From contig NZ_CP123872.1 in NCBI RefSeq assembly GCF_031598375.1, forward strand, positions 2,042,501-2,106,500: a stretch of 64,000 bases of DNA, given 5' to 3'. Numbering within the stretch: position 1 is the first letter of the stretch; each line of letters begins with the position of its first letter. This stretch comes from Temperatibacter marinus (GTDB taxonomy: Bacteria; Pseudomonadota; Alphaproteobacteria; Sphingomonadales; Kordiimonadaceae). This document shows, piece by piece, positions 46,510 to 55,207 of the stretch. Made by a program: the position numbers and the translations under genes. The notes under the pieces are model-generated. The model searched no databases and was not told the origin of the DNA. It saw nothing but the letters and a program-made list of their open reading frames with translations.

Positions 46510-47410
46510 CTATTGTATAGAAACTGAAGGCTTGACCAAACGCTTTGGTAAAAAGTCAGCCTTAAAAGACTTAACACTTGAGATACCATACGGTGGAATT
46601 CATGCCATTGTGGGCAGTAATGGTGCAGGAAAATCGACTTTATTTAGAACGTTGCTGGGTGTTGAGACTCCCTCTGCGGGTCGTTCTACTCTTCTAGGAG
46701 AGAGTAGCCTTTCGCTTAGCCCAGAGGTGCGGGGCCGTGTTGGGTATGTGAACGAAGAACATACACTGCCTCTCTGGATGCGAGCAAAGTCTGTGATTGC
46801 TATGCAGAAAAGCTTGTATCCTGAATGGAATGAAGAAATTTTCAATCAAGTGATTTCTTATTTTGATGTGGATCCATCACAGAAAGTTTCTGGATTGTCC
46901 AGAGGGGAGCGTGCCGGACTTAATCTATCAATGGCGCTGGCACAGCGACCAGAAGTTTTAATTCTGGACGAGCCTACTCTTGGTCTGGATGTGGTTGCTC
47001 GTCAGTCCTTTCTAGAGGCTGTCATGTTTACCGAAACCCATGATAAGACCACCATTATTTATTGTTCCCACCAGATGGAAGAAATTGAACGTTTGGCGGA
47101 ACAATTGATCATTCTAGAAAAAGGGGAGTTGAAAAATAACTCCTCGCCGGACGCTTTTGTAGAACGCGTTCAATATTGGGTCTTTAATCACATAGACGTT
47201 ACAAATCAGATTAAAACCCTACCAGGGTATCTTTCGCATAAAGCAATTGACGGCCAACTTCATGTCATGACTGCTGATCAGGGAGACGAATTTGGACAAA
47301 TTCTTTCTGAATTAGGCGCGGCTGATGTGAGTCGTATGCCTATAAATCTCGAGCGTGCCGTGAACGCTTTCCTAACAGCAAACCATAATAAGCCTGACAG
47401 CGCACTATAG
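46502..47410 (+). CDS. ABC transporter ATP-binding protein
   Basis: A 302-residue ATPase. The ATG at 46502 overlaps the regulator's stop. Walker A is GSNGAGKST (about 39-47), the Walker B/D-loop is VLILDEPTLGLD (about 157-168) and the switch His is in YCSHQMEE. The signature is LSRGERAGLNL rather than LSGGQ; Gly to Arg is common in YtrB-type drug and peptide exporters. A C-terminal extension of about 90 residues (VQYWVFNHIDVTNQIKTL and on) has no clear fold. The partner is the membrane protein encoded next. Confidence 0.93.
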   Translation: MTNYCIETEGLTKRFGKKSALKDLTLEIPYGGIHAIVGSNGAGKSTLFRTLLGVETPSAGRSTLLGESSLSLSPEVRGRVGYVNEEHTLPLWMRAKSVIAMQKSLYPEWNEEIFNQVISYFDVDPSQKVSGLSRGERAGLNLSMALAQRPEVLILDEPTLGLDVVARQSFLEAVMFTETHDKTTIIYCSHQMEEIERLAEQLIILEKGELKNNSSPDAFVERVQYWVFNHIDVTNQIKTLPGYLSHKAIDGQLHVMTADQGDEFGQILSELGAADVSRMPINLERAVNAFLTANHNKPDSAL

Positions 47411-47419
47411 GAGATAAAA

Positions 47420-49243
47420 ATGTTTGAACTGTTTAAAGCTGAATTTATTAGATATCGAAAGTGGGCAATCCTATTCCTAATTTTACAAATTGCCTTTTGG
47501 AGCTTTCTGACCCGCCTCAAACCCTTGCTACAGCCATCTGGAGAGCAAACCGCTTTAATTACTTTTGTTTGCGTCGCGATTGGTCTTGGCTTTGGTATTG
47601 TACAGATGGTGCTTAATCGACGTAAAAATAATTGGACATATCTGATCCAACGGCCTTTGAAGTTAAATTCAATCTATCAAGCCTTGGCATCAGCGGCCCT
47701 TGTCAATCTAATCATTGCAATTCCCCTTGGGTGGTTCTTAACCGTTACTGTGATGGATTTATTCACTGAAACAGTGGTGGACATGAGGCACTATCTGTAT
47801 GCGCTTTATATGGCTGGGCTATCAATAACCGCCTATTTTATTGGAACCTTGACAGTTTTAAGTGCTTCAAAAGGGGCTATTGGTCTTGTCTATTTCCTAG
47901 TCATTTGGATTTTTCCAAAGCCAGATTCCTTATTGGTTCTATTCTCTCTCATGGCTGGTGTTCTGGCTCTGCTTTACTATTTGAATCTTCAGTGTTTTAA
48001 ACCAGACCTCTCAACGCATGTCACCCGGCCTCTTTTTGTTGTGCTCATGGGCATCCCGATGCAAGTAACATTACTTTTTGTTATAATTATTGGATCGACA
48101 GTCTATTACCATATTCCGCGATTTATAATTGGGGATCATCCTGATAACAATCCAGTTGTAAATTCACTCAGCTATTTATGGCATATCGATGACCCAAAAG
48201 TTGTGGGATATATTCTAAAAGACCATGACAGCATCAAAAATAAAGAGAGTATCTCTCGCCAGGCAGAGCTTGCAGATGCTGATTACATCTCTAGTGGATA
48301 TTGGACCTACCCCTCTGTTGGCCAGCTCTATACCCGGGATACTGCATATGGATTGTTTGACAGTGCTAACAGAACACACTGGATTTTCTCTCATGATGAT
48401 ATGATGCTCAAAGGTGTGGATAGTTTGTCACGTAGAGCAAAAGGATGGATTGGAAAAAATGGCTTTATAGAAACCAGACAGCCCACTGCCGATGATCGAT
48501 TTGAGAGTGTTCCCTTTATGGTTGCCGATAAATTTCTCGCTACAAAGACAACTGTCTTTCAAGTGAATTATGAAGACAAAGAAATGATCGTAAAATATCA
48601 AACCAAGCCCGGTGAGTATTTCGCTAATCCCCCACAGATAAGAGACCATTTTGTTGCTCTTGTCTCTGAGCAGAATACATATCTCTTTGATAAAGAAGAC
48701 TTTGTTGGCGAAATGATAGAGGCGAACCCAAACTATACAATTCCACACCCAATCGCTCTCAATAAAATCAGGAATATGGAAACAAGACGGATGGTTGACG
48801 GCTATTTGGTTTTATATTTCAGTCGTGATTATAATGGCTATCTCAAGTCTGCAGTCTCTATCAACTATGCCCGGCTTGGTAAGGCAGTAGAGATGATCGC
48901 AAAGACGGATTATCCTGAGATCCGGCACCCAGCAGTTATATTAGATATTGAATATGTCGCCTCACCAGGTGCTTATATTCTATATAAAAGTATCTATCGT
49001 ATCCTTGAGCCTTCTGAAAAAGATAATTTATCCGTGAGCGAGATATTAAATCGCGAGTATTGGCCTTCGGTACAATGGACAAGCTTATTCTTGCAGCTTT
49101 TCTCGATGATAGCATTGTTTATGCTAGCCAGACGTCAAAAATTGAGCATGGCCCTAACGGTGATATGGACTGTTATGGGGGCAACATTCAGTCTGGCGGC
49201 TTGTGCAAGCTATTTGTTAATGAATAGGATGCGGGCGAATTAG
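47420..49243 (+). CDS. ABC transporter membrane subunit with large soluble domain
   Basis: A 607-residue integral membrane protein. The N-terminal about 225 residues hold six hydrophobic segments (first WAILFLILQIAFWSFL) as in YtrC/D or ABC-2 permeases. Residues about 240-550 are a predicted extracytoplasmic domain without Cys motifs (YISSGYWTYPSVGQLYTRD, ATKTTVFQVNYEDKEM). Two membrane helices finish the chain (SLFLQLFSMIALFMLA and TLIWTVMGATFSLAACASYLL-like). I do not recognise the soluble domain. Its place between the ATPase and a secreted S9 peptidase suggests sensing, export or protection related to peptides. Start follows GGAGATAAAA. Confidence 0.72.
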   Translation: MFELFKAEFIRYRKWAILFLILQIAFWSFLTRLKPLLQPSGEQTALITFVCVAIGLGFGIVQMVLNRRKNNWTYLIQRPLKLNSIYQALASAALVNLIIAIPLGWFLTVTVMDLFTETVVDMRHYLYALYMAGLSITAYFIGTLTVLSASKGAIGLVYFLVIWIFPKPDSLLVLFSLMAGVLALLYYLNLQCFKPDLSTHVTRPLFVVLMGIPMQVTLLFVIIIGSTVYYHIPRFIIGDHPDNNPVVNSLSYLWHIDDPKVVGYILKDHDSIKNKESISRQAELADADYISSGYWTYPSVGQLYTRDTAYGLFDSANRTHWIFSHDDMMLKGVDSLSRRAKGWIGKNGFIETRQPTADDRFESVPFMVADKFLATKTTVFQVNYEDKEMIVKYQTKPGEYFANPPQIRDHFVALVSEQNTYLFDKEDFVGEMIEANPNYTIPHPIALNKIRNMETRRMVDGYLVLYFSRDYNGYLKSAVSINYARLGKAVEMIAKTDYPEIRHPAVILDIEYVASPGAYILYKSIYRILEPSEKDNLSVSEILNREYWPSVQWTSLFLQLFSMIALFMLARRQKLSMALTVIWTVMGATFSLAACASYLLMNRMRAN

Positions 49244-49292
49244 CCCCTTCCTCCCTCTGTGCATAAAAATAATAAAATAGCGAGACTTTACA

Positions 49293-51332
49293 ATGCATAC
49301 AAGATACATGACCTTAAGGGCAGGGCTACTTTTAGCGTGCCTGATGAGCCTAGCTTTACCTAAAATTGTTAAAGCAGATCAATTAACAAAAGCTGTTTTA
49401 GAGAGTGAGAAGAGACCTCAAGCGCGCCTCTTGAAGCGGGATCAGTTTATCGACCGCCGTGATATCACTGCTCTTCGCCTCTCTCCGAAGGGGGACAGAC
49501 TTGCCTTTGTGACGCCCAAAGGAAAGCATTCTTCTCTATGGGTCCACCATGTCGAAAGCGGCCTGAATAGCCATTTGTTCACTTCTGAAATCATGAACAA
49601 TATATATTGGTCCAGTGATGGAGATTATATCATCATGTCAACAGATCGAGGGGTTGCCGCTGCTAAAATTACCCAAGCCTCTTTCCCTGAGTTTTTGCTG
49701 AAGCTGGATCCTGCTGTCGGCGATGTTTTTCACGGCGTTGATCCCTCAAGTCCTCATCATATCTTTGTCTCACTCTATAATGAAAAAGAGGATGACTTTT
49801 CACTCTATAGAGTTGATATGAAAGGGCAAAAAGAGCTCTTATATCGCGGGGAAAATAAGCTAAATAATTTTGTAACTGAACCGCTTGGACCGATGAAGTT
49901 TTTAATCAAGACAGAGGGGTTGACGCAAACGATCACTCACCGTGAGGGCAATGTCGATGAAGCTTTAGTGACTTGTGTTTACGGCGAAAACTGTGTGATT
50001 GCGCACTATAGCAAAGAGACAGATCAGCTCTATTACTTTGGACGAGATCAGCATGATAAACAAGGTTTGTTAAAGCTGGATATGCACACAAAAGCTATAT
50101 CGCGAATCCACTGGGATCCAGAAAATAGATTTGACATTGATGAAGCCTTTTTTTCTAGGCGAACAGGCAAGCCTTTGTTAGTAGGATATGATACTGATTA
50201 CCGGAATACCTATGCTGTCGATACAGAGATAGAACAAGATGTTTCTTTTATTAAACAAAGCCTTAACTCTAAGGTTCTTTATTTCAAGCCGACATCAGAC
50301 TCACATTGGTTGATCATCAATAGCCCTCCTGAAAGCGCGCAACCTAAGATTTTCCTCTATGACAGGAAGACACGGAAGTTATGGGAGCCTTTAAAGGAGT
50401 TTATTGCAGAAAACCCAGTGAAGTCAGACCCAATTAAGGATGAAGATTTGGCCCTTCGGATTGCTTTTTGGTATCCCGCCAGTGACGGCTTTAAGGTGCA
50501 AGGCTATCTGACGCTTCCAAGGGGCGTGGAAATCGCGAAAGCCCCGATGGTGGTTTTCCCGCATGGCGGGCCGTGGAATAGAGTGTATGGAGGGTTTGCT
50601 GGAGTACCTCAGTTACTGGCAAATAGAGGTTATATCGTTTTTGAACCTAATTTTAGAGCCTCTACTGGTTTCGGGAAGGCTTATATCATGTCTGCACAGA
50701 AAGACTTTGGTGATGGTCGTGTGCAAGATGATATTATTGACGGTGTATCCTATCTTCTAGGCCGAGGGATCGGTGATGATAAAAAGTTAGCAATATTCGG
50801 CCATTCATTTGGGGGGTTTTCAACTATGGCTGCCTTGGCTTTTCAACCTGAAATGTTTCAGGTTGGGATCGCAGGAGCACCGCCACCTTCCCTTTCTAAA
50901 GCCGTCAAATTTCTTGTGAAAAACCAAGAAAAAACTAGCATAGGAGTGTTGCGCAAAGATATTATGGCCGAGCTGGCTGTGAATATTGACGTTGAAGCAG
51001 ATGTTCAGCGTTTATATGATCAATCGCCGGATAAAAACTTTTTCAAGGTCAAAAGGCCGCTCTATATCGTCGCGGGTGAAAAAGATCGTCGAGTTAATAT
51101 TCTTGATGTCAGAGATTATGCCCTTAGAGTAGAAGCAAATGGCACGACGATTGGTATGCTGACAGACAAGAAAGAAAGGCATAATTTTAAAAAGAAAACT
51201 GCGCGGGAGGCCTATTTTTATTTGATTGAAAAAGTTCTAGCCCATCATCTTAAAGGACGATATGAAGAAGTAGGTTCAAAAAAGCTTCAGAAATATCTGA
51301 CTAAAAATATGGTTATGGGGGCTATTCCTTGA
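49293..51332 (+). CDS. secreted S9-family prolyl oligopeptidase-like peptidase
   Basis: A 679-residue exported peptidase with a signal peptide (ending KIVKADQ). Residues about 40-400 form the beta-propeller that limits access to oligopeptides. The alpha/beta-hydrolase domain has VVFPHGGPWNR (oxyanion region) and the nucleophile elbow IFGHSFGGFSTM with Ser at about 505, Asp at about 598 in GEKDRRVN and His at about 630 in ERHNF. Family members (dipeptidyl peptidases, acylaminoacyl peptidases, and the lasso-peptide isopeptidases of Caulobacterales) are a reasonable comparison. It is last in the GntR-ABC operon, 49 bases after the permease with no terminator between, so co-regulation is likely. 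Confidence 0.9.
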   Translation: MHTRYMTLRAGLLLACLMSLALPKIVKADQLTKAVLESEKRPQARLLKRDQFIDRRDITALRLSPKGDRLAFVTPKGKHSSLWVHHVESGLNSHLFTSEIMNNIYWSSDGDYIIMSTDRGVAAAKITQASFPEFLLKLDPAVGDVFHGVDPSSPHHIFVSLYNEKEDDFSLYRVDMKGQKELLYRGENKLNNFVTEPLGPMKFLIKTEGLTQTITHREGNVDEALVTCVYGENCVIAHYSKETDQLYYFGRDQHDKQGLLKLDMHTKAISRIHWDPENRFDIDEAFFSRRTGKPLLVGYDTDYRNTYAVDTEIEQDVSFIKQSLNSKVLYFKPTSDSHWLIINSPPESAQPKIFLYDRKTRKLWEPLKEFIAENPVKSDPIKDEDLALRIAFWYPASDGFKVQGYLTLPRGVEIAKAPMVVFPHGGPWNRVYGGFAGVPQLLANRGYIVFEPNFRASTGFGKAYIMSAQKDFGDGRVQDDIIDGVSYLLGRGIGDDKKLAIFGHSFGGFSTMAALAFQPEMFQVGIAGAPPPSLSKAVKFLVKNQEKTSIGVLRKDIMAELAVNIDVEADVQRLYDQSPDKNFFKVKRPLYIVAGEKDRRVNILDVRDYALRVEANGTTIGMLTDKKERHNFKKKTAREAYFYLIEKVLAHHLKGRYEEVGSKKLQKYLTKNMVMGAIP

Positions 51333-51348
51333 TCAAGCTATTTCAGGA

Positions 51349-53157
51349 TTAGACTGATTTAGATCTTATGACGCGGCTAATTTCTTTAATTAAGCGCTCT
51401 TCTTCAACAGGCTTGGCTATAAAACCATCCATTTTAGCTTTGATAAAGGCATCTTGTTGGGTTTCCATAGCATCTGCAGTGAGAGCAATAATTGGTGTTC
51501 TAATGCCTGCCTTGCGGATGATCTTGGTGGCCTCAATCCCGCTGAGGAAAGGCATTTGATTATCCATAAGGATCACATCAAAGCGGTATTGGGCTGAGGA
51601 TGCCATCTCTACAGCTTCTTGACCATTGCTGGCTATATGGACTGAATGACCTAATTTTTCTAATAGCTTCGACAATAGTTGTTGCATTAAAGGAATATCT
51701 TCTGCGACTAAGATGCTTAGGGAGTGATCAAACTGATCCTCCCTGGAAACTTTAGGCTCTTTTGGAGAAGCCTTTGCCTCTTTTATTGGGATCATAAATT
51801 TAAAGAGACTGCCTGTCGCCCCGTCACTTTCAACAGTAAGATCACCGCCCATCAAGTTAACGAGCTCTTTTGTTATAGCCAGGCCTAGTCCTGACCCCTC
51901 TATTGATTTTACGCTATGTTCTACTTGAACAAATCTATCGAACAAGGTGTGTTGATCTTCTGGTGTGATGCCGGGCCCTGTATCTTCGATTTCAACATCA
52001 AGAGAATAGGACCCCTGAGTGTCTTTGATGGATGCTCTGATGATAACATATCCTTTTGATGTGAATTTCAGAGCGTTTCCGACTAAATTATTGATGACTT
52101 GGCCGACCCGGATCTCGTCACCCCAATAGTAACACTCGGGGGGGAGCTGGTTTTCAACTTTAAATTCTAAGCCTTTTTCCGCCGCTGTCTTGGCCATGAG
52201 GTCCGAGGTGTTTGTTATAAGAGCATAGGGGGACCATTTTTCTTTGCGGATCGTTAGTTTGCCGCTTTCTAACTTTGACAAATCAAGAATGTCGTTAATG
52301 ATTCCAAGCATTAAGTTTGATGATGTGATCGCAGAATCTAATAGCTTTTTGATTTCCTTAACATCTTTTCCAGAACGCGCTAGCTTTAACGCAAGGACTA
52401 TCGCATTCATAGGGGTTCTAATTTCGTGGCTCATATTTGCCAAAAATTGATTTTTTAAGGCATTCGTATCACGGATCGCTTTGACGGCTAAAGCTGTCCA
52501 GATAAGGCTAAGTAGCATCAATAGTTCTGTTAAACTAATCCATTTCCCTCGGAGTTCCATGCCGTGCACAATAATGGTTTCTTGCCGTTCATGTACTGCA
52601 TCTCCTGTTGAAATTTGAATATCTGTAATTTTATCCAAAGTCGTTGTGCTGTCTCGATTTGGAAATGAAAACATCCACCAGGACGGTACAAGAAATCTAT
52701 TTAAAGGTAAGGAGTGGTGATTGATGCCGGTTCCGGGATCTACGGTCCTTAGCATTGCTTTAATTATGGGCTGCCCTTGCGCATTGTTCCCTTCGTCTCC
52801 CATCAGATAGATAAGCACTGTGTCCCGGCTTTCTGACTTAAGCTCTAACGAGAGTTCTAAACTATCGTAGGCTGATATATCGATCGATTTTAAGTCAGGA
52901 GTGAGTGGCTGCCTAAGGCTGCAAAAAGGGAAAATGTCTCCCACGCGTATTGTTTGACAGTCTAGAGTGAGTTTGCCTTCTGCAAAGGATAATATACCGA
53001 TGGAGGCGCCGCCGTTGATTGAATCATTATAGGCTATAGCTAAGTTACCTTTATCAGGCAATATAGTCATGGTTTGGTTCATGCCGAACCGTTGCCAGAT
53101 TATCAATAATATCGAGACTATTAAGAGGAGAGGATATATGATCTTCGAGATTCTCAT
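51349..53157 (-). CDS. hybrid sensor histidine kinase/response regulator
   Basis: A 602-residue membrane sensor. An N-terminal membrane helix (IIYPLLLIVSILLIIW) precedes a periplasmic domain of about 185 residues rich in beta strands (SIDISAYDSLELSLELKSES, TVLIYLMGDEG, LDKITDIQIST), which resembles galactose-binding-like or carbohydrate-binding sandwiches. A second helix ends near 225. The kinase core has MSHEIRTPMNAIVLAL (His at about 244), VINNLVGNALKFTS, EDTGPGIT and GSGLGLAITKELVNLMGG. The C-terminal receiver has LVAEDIPLMQ, phospho-Asp at about 532 in ILMDNQMPF, ALTADAM and FIAKPV. It is divergent from the GH10 xylanase gene, so I suggest it may sense a plant or algal polysaccharide fragment. 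Confidence 0.88.
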   Translation of the reverse strand: MRISKIIYPLLLIVSILLIIWQRFGMNQTMTILPDKGNLAIAYNDSINGGASIGILSFAEGKLTLDCQTIRVGDIFPFCSLRQPLTPDLKSIDISAYDSLELSLELKSESRDTVLIYLMGDEGNNAQGQPIIKAMLRTVDPGTGINHHSLPLNRFLVPSWWMFSFPNRDSTTTLDKITDIQISTGDAVHERQETIIVHGMELRGKWISLTELLMLLSLIWTALAVKAIRDTNALKNQFLANMSHEIRTPMNAIVLALKLARSGKDVKEIKKLLDSAITSSNLMLGIINDILDLSKLESGKLTIRKEKWSPYALITNTSDLMAKTAAEKGLEFKVENQLPPECYYWGDEIRVGQVINNLVGNALKFTSKGYVIIRASIKDTQGSYSLDVEIEDTGPGITPEDQHTLFDRFVQVEHSVKSIEGSGLGLAITKELVNLMGGDLTVESDGATGSLFKFMIPIKEAKASPKEPKVSREDQFDHSLSILVAEDIPLMQQLLSKLLEKLGHSVHIASNGQEAVEMASSAQYRFDVILMDNQMPFLSGIEATKIIRKAGIRTPIIALTADAMETQQDAFIKAKMDGFIAKPVEEERLIKEISRVIRSKSV

Positions 53158-53387
53158 ATCTAAAGTCTTCCCTTTTATCCGTGGTGGTCACCACCTTTTG
53201 AGTGCTATCTGTCGACATCTCGATAAATAAGAGAATAAATTCAGAGGGGATGCAAGACCTATTTTCTCTTCTCTGAAGGGAAAACTATTTTGCATATTTC
53301 CAGAGGGGTACTGGTAGGAAAGGGTTTTATTTTACTTAAAGCTATAAACTGCTTATTTTAGCCTTAAGACACTATGAGGAAAATGGA
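53158..53387. other. divergent region between the kinase and xylanase genes
   Basis: 230 bases, AT-rich. At 53181-53194, GTGGT, four bases, ACCAC form a short inverted repeat close to the kinase start. I find no TGAGGGA/CGTAYT-type element here, so neither gene appears to belong to the FecI set. Confidence 0.4.
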
Positions 53388-54515
53388 ATGGCTTTGAATA
53401 GGCGAAATTTTTTAGCGGGACTATCTTTATTAGCAGCATCCTCTGCGCTCAGGAAAGGGTTTGAATTTGAGGATTTTCATTCTTTAAAAGCCCTGTATAA
53501 GGATGACTTTTTGTTTGGAAATATTATCACAGGCAAGCAATTAGAAAAGTCATCCGGACCTGAGTTAGAGTTGCTTGAGCGTGAATTTAACGCGCTCACA
53601 ATGGAAAATGATATGAAATGGCAGTTGGTTCATCCAGCCCCTGAAGTCTGGCATTTCGATCCTGTAAATCGGTTTATGGATTTTTGTGATCGTCACGGCC
53701 ATCAGGCAATTGGACATGTCCTTGTTTGGCATTCGCAGACACCTTCCTGGGTTTTTGAAACGGAGCAGGGAAAACCAATTGGCCGGCAACAACTATTGGA
53801 TCGAATGAAGGGACATATTCAAACCCTTGCAGGACACTGCAAAGGCCGCCTTTATGCGTGGGATGTGGTGAATGAAGCCATTGAAGATAATGGCACTTTT
53901 AGAAAGAGTGCTTGGTATCAGCAAATTGGTGCTGATTTTATTGCAGAGGCTTTCCGCACAGCTCATGAGGCTGATCCATCGGCGCAGTTGCTTTACAATG
54001 ATTATAATATGCATATTCCTGCGAAAAGAAGAGCAGTCGTTGCCTTGATCCGGTCGTTGAAGGCTCAAGGTATCCCAATTCATGGCGTTGGTATGCAAGG
54101 CCATATTGGACTTGACTATCCTGACTTGAATGAATTTGAGAAGAGTATAAAAGCCTTCGCCAATGAAGGCGTGAAAATACATATTTCTGAGATTGATATC
54201 GATGTGTTACCAAACCCATACCGCAGTGCAGAGATTTCAACTCGCTTGAATTATGCCCCTTGGAAAGATCCTTATAGAGAAGGCTTGCCACCTGCAGTTT
54301 CAGATGAACAAGCTGATCGAGGCGAGGCTTTATTTAAAGTCCTCTTGAACCATAAAGAAAGTATTGAACGCGTCTCATTTTGGGGGCTGGCTGATGGCAT
54401 GTCATGGAAAAATAATTTCCCAATCCGAGGACGGGTGAATTACCCTTTGCTTTGGGGCCGAAATTTTGAAGAGAAAGAAATTCTGAGAAGGTTAAGGGCT
54501 TTAAAAAGTCAATAA
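53388..54515 (+). CDS. GH10 endo-1,4-beta-xylanase
   Basis: A 375-residue family 10 glycoside hydrolase. The N-terminus LNRRNFLAGLSLLAASSA carries a twin-arginine (Tat) export signal. The TIM barrel is recognised from FNALTMENDMKWQ, HVLVWHSQTPSW, WDVVNEAIED with acid/base Glu at about 163, HGVGMQGHIGL and VKIHISEIDID with nucleophile Glu at about 268. There is no carbohydrate-binding module. It cleaves beta-1,4-xylan to oligosaccharides in a retaining mechanism. Surrounding genes include the divergent hybrid kinase, a likely regulator. No other xylan-degradation genes (GH43, GH67, xylose isomerase) are in the window. Confidence 0.95.
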   Translation: MALNRRNFLAGLSLLAASSALRKGFEFEDFHSLKALYKDDFLFGNIITGKQLEKSSGPELELLEREFNALTMENDMKWQLVHPAPEVWHFDPVNRFMDFCDRHGHQAIGHVLVWHSQTPSWVFETEQGKPIGRQQLLDRMKGHIQTLAGHCKGRLYAWDVVNEAIEDNGTFRKSAWYQQIGADFIAEAFRTAHEADPSAQLLYNDYNMHIPAKRRAVVALIRSLKAQGIPIHGVGMQGHIGLDYPDLNEFEKSIKAFANEGVKIHISEIDIDVLPNPYRSAEISTRLNYAPWKDPYREGLPPAVSDEQADRGEALFKVLLNHKESIERVSFWGLADGMSWKNNFPIRGRVNYPLLWGRNFEEKEILRRLRALKSQ

Positions 54516-54576
54516 ACTGTGTGCCTAGATAATTTTGATCCAGTAAGTCAAAGAAGAATATATGAAAATATTTTTA

Positions 54577-54608
54577 TTTTTTGAGGGACGGCGGATTTTA
54601 CACGTACT
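54577..54608 (+). promoter_or_regulatory. predicted FecI-type sigma promoter, site 1 (upstream of fecI)
   Basis: TTTTTTGAGGGA (54577-54588), exactly 14 bases, CGTACT (54603-54608). Together with sites 2 and 3 it forms a three-member set identical at 17 or 18 of 18 fixed positions over -35 and -10. It is 44 bases upstream of the fecI GTG, implying autoregulation. Confidence 0.75.
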
Positions 54609-54652
54609 CTAGGTATGTGATATAAATTCTGCACTAGGGTGAAGGACAGTCT

Positions 54653-55207
54653 GTGAAAGCAACGATACTTTTTTTTCCGAAGAAAAAGGAACAAGAACGT
54701 CATGATATGCTTGCTGTGATCTTTAAAGAACATAGTGAAGCGATTAAGAGGTTTTTGAGAATGCGGCAGCTGACAGTCAGTGATGCAGATGATTTATTAC
54801 AAGATTTGCATGTACGTCTTGCCGCCATGGAAGATTTAACCGACAGATTAGGGAAGAGCCCTGACACTGTTAGAAGTTATCTTTTTGCGATTGCGAGTAA
54901 TTTAATCAAAGATAAATATCGACGCGCACAAGTGAGGCAAGAAGGAAAACATCAGAATATTGAAGAGAGTGTTTTACCTCTTCAGCCCATAACACCTGAA
55001 ACTGTTTTAGAAGGGCGTCAAAATATATTTGCTGTTGAAAAAGTGTTGAAGAAACAAAAAAGTAATTGTCGGAAGGCTTTCGAAATGAGCCGCTTTGAAG
55101 ACAAGAGTTATAGAGAAATCGCGGATGAATTATCAATATCCGTGAGTAGTGTTGAGAAATATATAAGCCGTGTGCTTTATGCATTAAGGCAGGAGTTAGG
55201 CTCATGA
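54653..55207 (+). CDS. fecI: ECF sigma factor, FecI-like
   Basis: A 184-residue extracytoplasmic-function sigma factor with a GTG start after AAGGACAG. Region 2 is FKEHSEAIKRFLRMRQLTVSDADDLLQDLHVRL and YLFAIASNLIKDKYRR (core binding and -10 recognition). Region 4 is AFEMSRFEDKSYREIADELSISVSSVEKYISRVLYAL (-35 recognition). The wording and the neighbours place it with FecI-type sigma factors, which are silenced by a FecR anti-sigma and activated by a TonB receptor carrying an STN domain. It overlaps fecR by four bases (ATGA). A later ATG at 54707 is an alternative start. Confidence 0.93.
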   Translation: MKATILFFPKKKEQERHDMLAVIFKEHSEAIKRFLRMRQLTVSDADDLLQDLHVRLAAMEDLTDRLGKSPDTVRSYLFAIASNLIKDKYRRAQVRQEGKHQNIEESVLPLQPITPETVLEGRQNIFAVEKVLKKQKSNCRKAFEMSRFEDKSYREIADELSISVSSVEKYISRVLYALRQELGS

